Part shown: positions 62,736 to 64,000 of the stretch, one piece after another
Layout: each line of letters begins with the position of its first letter
Position numbering within the stretch: position 1 is the first letter of the stretch
Origin: Robertmurraya siralis
GTDB lineage: Bacteria > Bacillota > Bacilli > Bacillales > Cytobacillaceae
DNA: 64,000 nt
Direction of reading: 5' to 3'
NCBI RefSeq assembly: GCF_005502275.1
Contig: NZ_SWLZ01000003.1
Coordinates: 62,001 to 126,000, forward strand
The notes under the pieces: generated by a model
Database searches by the model: none
What the model was told of the DNA's origin: nothing
The model's input: only the letters and a program-made list of their open reading frames with translations
Made by a program: the position numbers and the translations under genes

Positions 62736-63707
62736 TTATTTTCGAACAGCGACACCGCTTAAATATTGCAGCCAAGCATAGACCCCAATTTTAACCGTTT
62801 CAGCAACAATTGAATCCTTCGTAGGATCGAGACAAACAAAATCAATATGGTTAACCTCTTGACGTGTCCCGATCTCAAACAAAATATCAAACAATTCTTG
62901 GGAGTTCATGCCACCTGGAGTCGAGGCTGGAACACCAGGTGCAACGGAAATATCCAGAACATCCATATCAACAGTTACATAAATTCTATCGACTTCCTGT
63001 GCCAAGTATTCGAGCGACCTCTTTATCGTATGCACCAAACCTTGATTTCTTGCTTCATTTAACGGAACTAGCTTAATTTCTTTTTCCCGCGCGTAGTCAA
63101 CAAGAGACTTTGCATTAAAAAAACCATGCAAGCCAATATTAATAATATGCCTGCCCTCAACAACATTTCCATCAATTAGTTGTCGGATTGGTGTTCCATT
63201 TGCTGGTCCAAGCTCACTTGGATCCCTTACATCTAGGTGAGTGTCTAATTGAAGAATACCGATTTTCTCCTCGGGATATTGTTTTTTTATGCCACGGATG
63301 GCACAAGCAGTTACGGAGTGATCACCTCCGATGAGAGAAGTGACAGAGCGCGCATATTTTTTAACTAAATGGAAGGTTGCAGCCTCTATTCTCTCATGAG
63401 AAAGGAGAATATCAGTCGTATGCATTTGAACATCTCCAGCATCTGCCACGTTAAGCTTTGTTAAATCAATATTCTTTTCAATTTGATAGGTAGCAAACTT
63501 CTTCCACATTCTCCTAAATTCATCTGGATATTGAGATGCGCCTGAAACACTTATCGATGAACGGGAAATTGGCGCACCATAAAGAACTACATCTGGATAT
63601 GAGGACATTTCCTCTAGTGGAACGACCCATTGATGAACAAATTGCTTATCTACCGTGCTGTTGTTAGTCCATTTCCATTCAGGGGAATGCAACCAATGCC
63701 CATTCAT
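62736..63707 (-). CDS. hutG: Formimidoylglutamase
   Basis: This hydrolyses N-formimidoyl-L-glutamate to glutamate and formamide, the last step of one histidine degradation route. The 323-residue arginase-fold enzyme has the dimanganese motifs GGDHS, LQLDTHLDVR and VDMDVLD, with GVPASTPGG near the substrate site. It overlaps the upstream hutI stop by four bases. Arginase or agmatinase are other family options; the hutI neighbour decides for HutG. Confidence 0.92.
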   Translation of the reverse strand: MNGHWLHSPEWKWTNNSTVDKQFVHQWVVPLEEMSSYPDVVLYGAPISRSSISVSGASQYPDEFRRMWKKFATYQIEKNIDLTKLNVADAGDVQMHTTDILLSHERIEAATFHLVKKYARSVTSLIGGDHSVTACAIRGIKKQYPEEKIGILQLDTHLDVRDPSELGPANGTPIRQLIDGNVVEGRHIINIGLHGFFNAKSLVDYAREKEIKLVPLNEARNQGLVHTIKRSLEYLAQEVDRIYVTVDMDVLDISVAPGVPASTPGGMNSQELFDILFEIGTRQEVNHIDFVCLDPTKDSIVAETVKIGVYAWLQYLSGVAVRK

Positions 63708-64000
63708 TCATTTGACACCACCTTAACACCTTTTTTCCAAACACTTTTCACGTGGTTAACACCAAATAAATATTGCAGTTCACGATAATCCTTTACATTC
63801 CAGACAACTATATCTGCCTGTTTTCCCTTCTCTAATGAGCCAGCGACGTCTTGACGGTTTATGGCACAAGCGGCATTATAAGTTGCTGCTGTCAAAGCTT
63901 CTGCTGGTGTTAGACGCATCGTAATACAAGCAAGGTTCATTACTAAAGGCATCGACGTGGTTGGAGATGAGCCAGGATTACAATCAGTTGAAATGGCAAC
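63704..64000 (-). CDS. hutI: Imidazolonepropionase, C-terminal part (cut by window edge)
   Basis: Only the last 98 residues are in the window; the frame stays open to base 64000. It reads VAISTDCNPGSSPTTSMPLVMNLAC-type imidazolonepropionase, with the metal/substrate region STDCNPGSSPTTS and GKQADIVVW near the C-terminus. This enzyme opens imidazolone propionate to formimidoylglutamate, the HutG substrate. The upstream hut genes, if present, lie beyond the window. Confidence 0.92.
   Translation of the reverse strand, partial: VAISTDCNPGSSPTTSMPLVMNLACITMRLTPAEALTAATYNAACAINRQDVAGSLEKGKQADIVVWNVKDYRELQYLFGVNHVKSVWKKGVKVVSNE

Overview
The window is a low-GC chromosomal segment from an endospore-forming Firmicute of the Bacillus type. 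The species cannot be fixed from the sequence alone. Evidence for a Bacillaceae spore former: two small acid-soluble spore proteins (alpha/beta type and SspH), a CwlJ cortex hydrolase, a GerA-type germinant receptor operon, a tiny YjcZ-type membrane protein behind a sigma-K-like promoter, strong AGGAGG ribosome sites, TTG starts, and SAM and T-box leader control of amino acid genes. No rRNA, tRNA, phage, transposase or CRISPR array was seen.

Layout: 1-3100, metNIQ methionine transporter (minus) behind a sigma-A promoter and SAM-I riboswitch; 3100-5200, divergent methionine-salvage genes mtnU and mtnE; 5400-9000, YxiO-like MFS carrier, cwlJ and an aminotransferase; 9000-12800, a MarR-controlled MMPL/RND transporter; 12850-14140, aroK-pssA; 14500-15340, zupT; 15900-20100, a germinant receptor operon (A-C-small protein-B) flanked on both sides by a short dispersed repeat; 20300-21450, formate/nitrite channel and an SASP; 21450-23570, a class B PBP; 23870-26310, pxpBCA 5-oxoprolinase, converging on T-box-controlled proBA (26450-29120); 29245-30800, a nitrilase/GNAT pair; 30940-36450, ABC exporter, beta-propeller lipid-anchored or secreted protein, acyl-CoA dehydrogenase; 36600-40370, a 1256-residue secreted subtilase; 40680-41750, YjcZ-like peptide and aroD; 41960-43040, AI-2E family protein; 43160-50330, trpEGDCFBA behind two tandem tryptophan T-boxes; 50500-54860, MFS carrier, a decayed alpha/beta hydrolase, two DJ-1/PfpI proteins and a DUF2935 protein; 55150-58760, fruRKA; 58890-62000, sspH and two divergent CAP-domain (YkwD-like) proteins; 62270-64000, a rhodanese-like protein and hutI-hutG, with hutI cut by the window edge.

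Functionally the segment is mostly amino-acid metabolism (Met, Pro/Glu, Trp/shikimate, His) mixed with sporulation and germination genes. Control is unusually readable: I could place sigma-A promoters with 17-bp spacers for metNIQ, marR-mmpL, proBA, trp and fruRKA, three T-boxes with visible specifier codons (CCT, TGG, TGG), and an array of 10-bp-phased TGATT repeats at the fru promoter.

The least expected structure is a family of about 95-155 bp, transposase-free intergenic elements with imperfect 23-bp terminal inverted repeats. Two copies have intact 8-bp target duplications. One copy supplies the start codon and first six codons of the germinant receptor A subunit.
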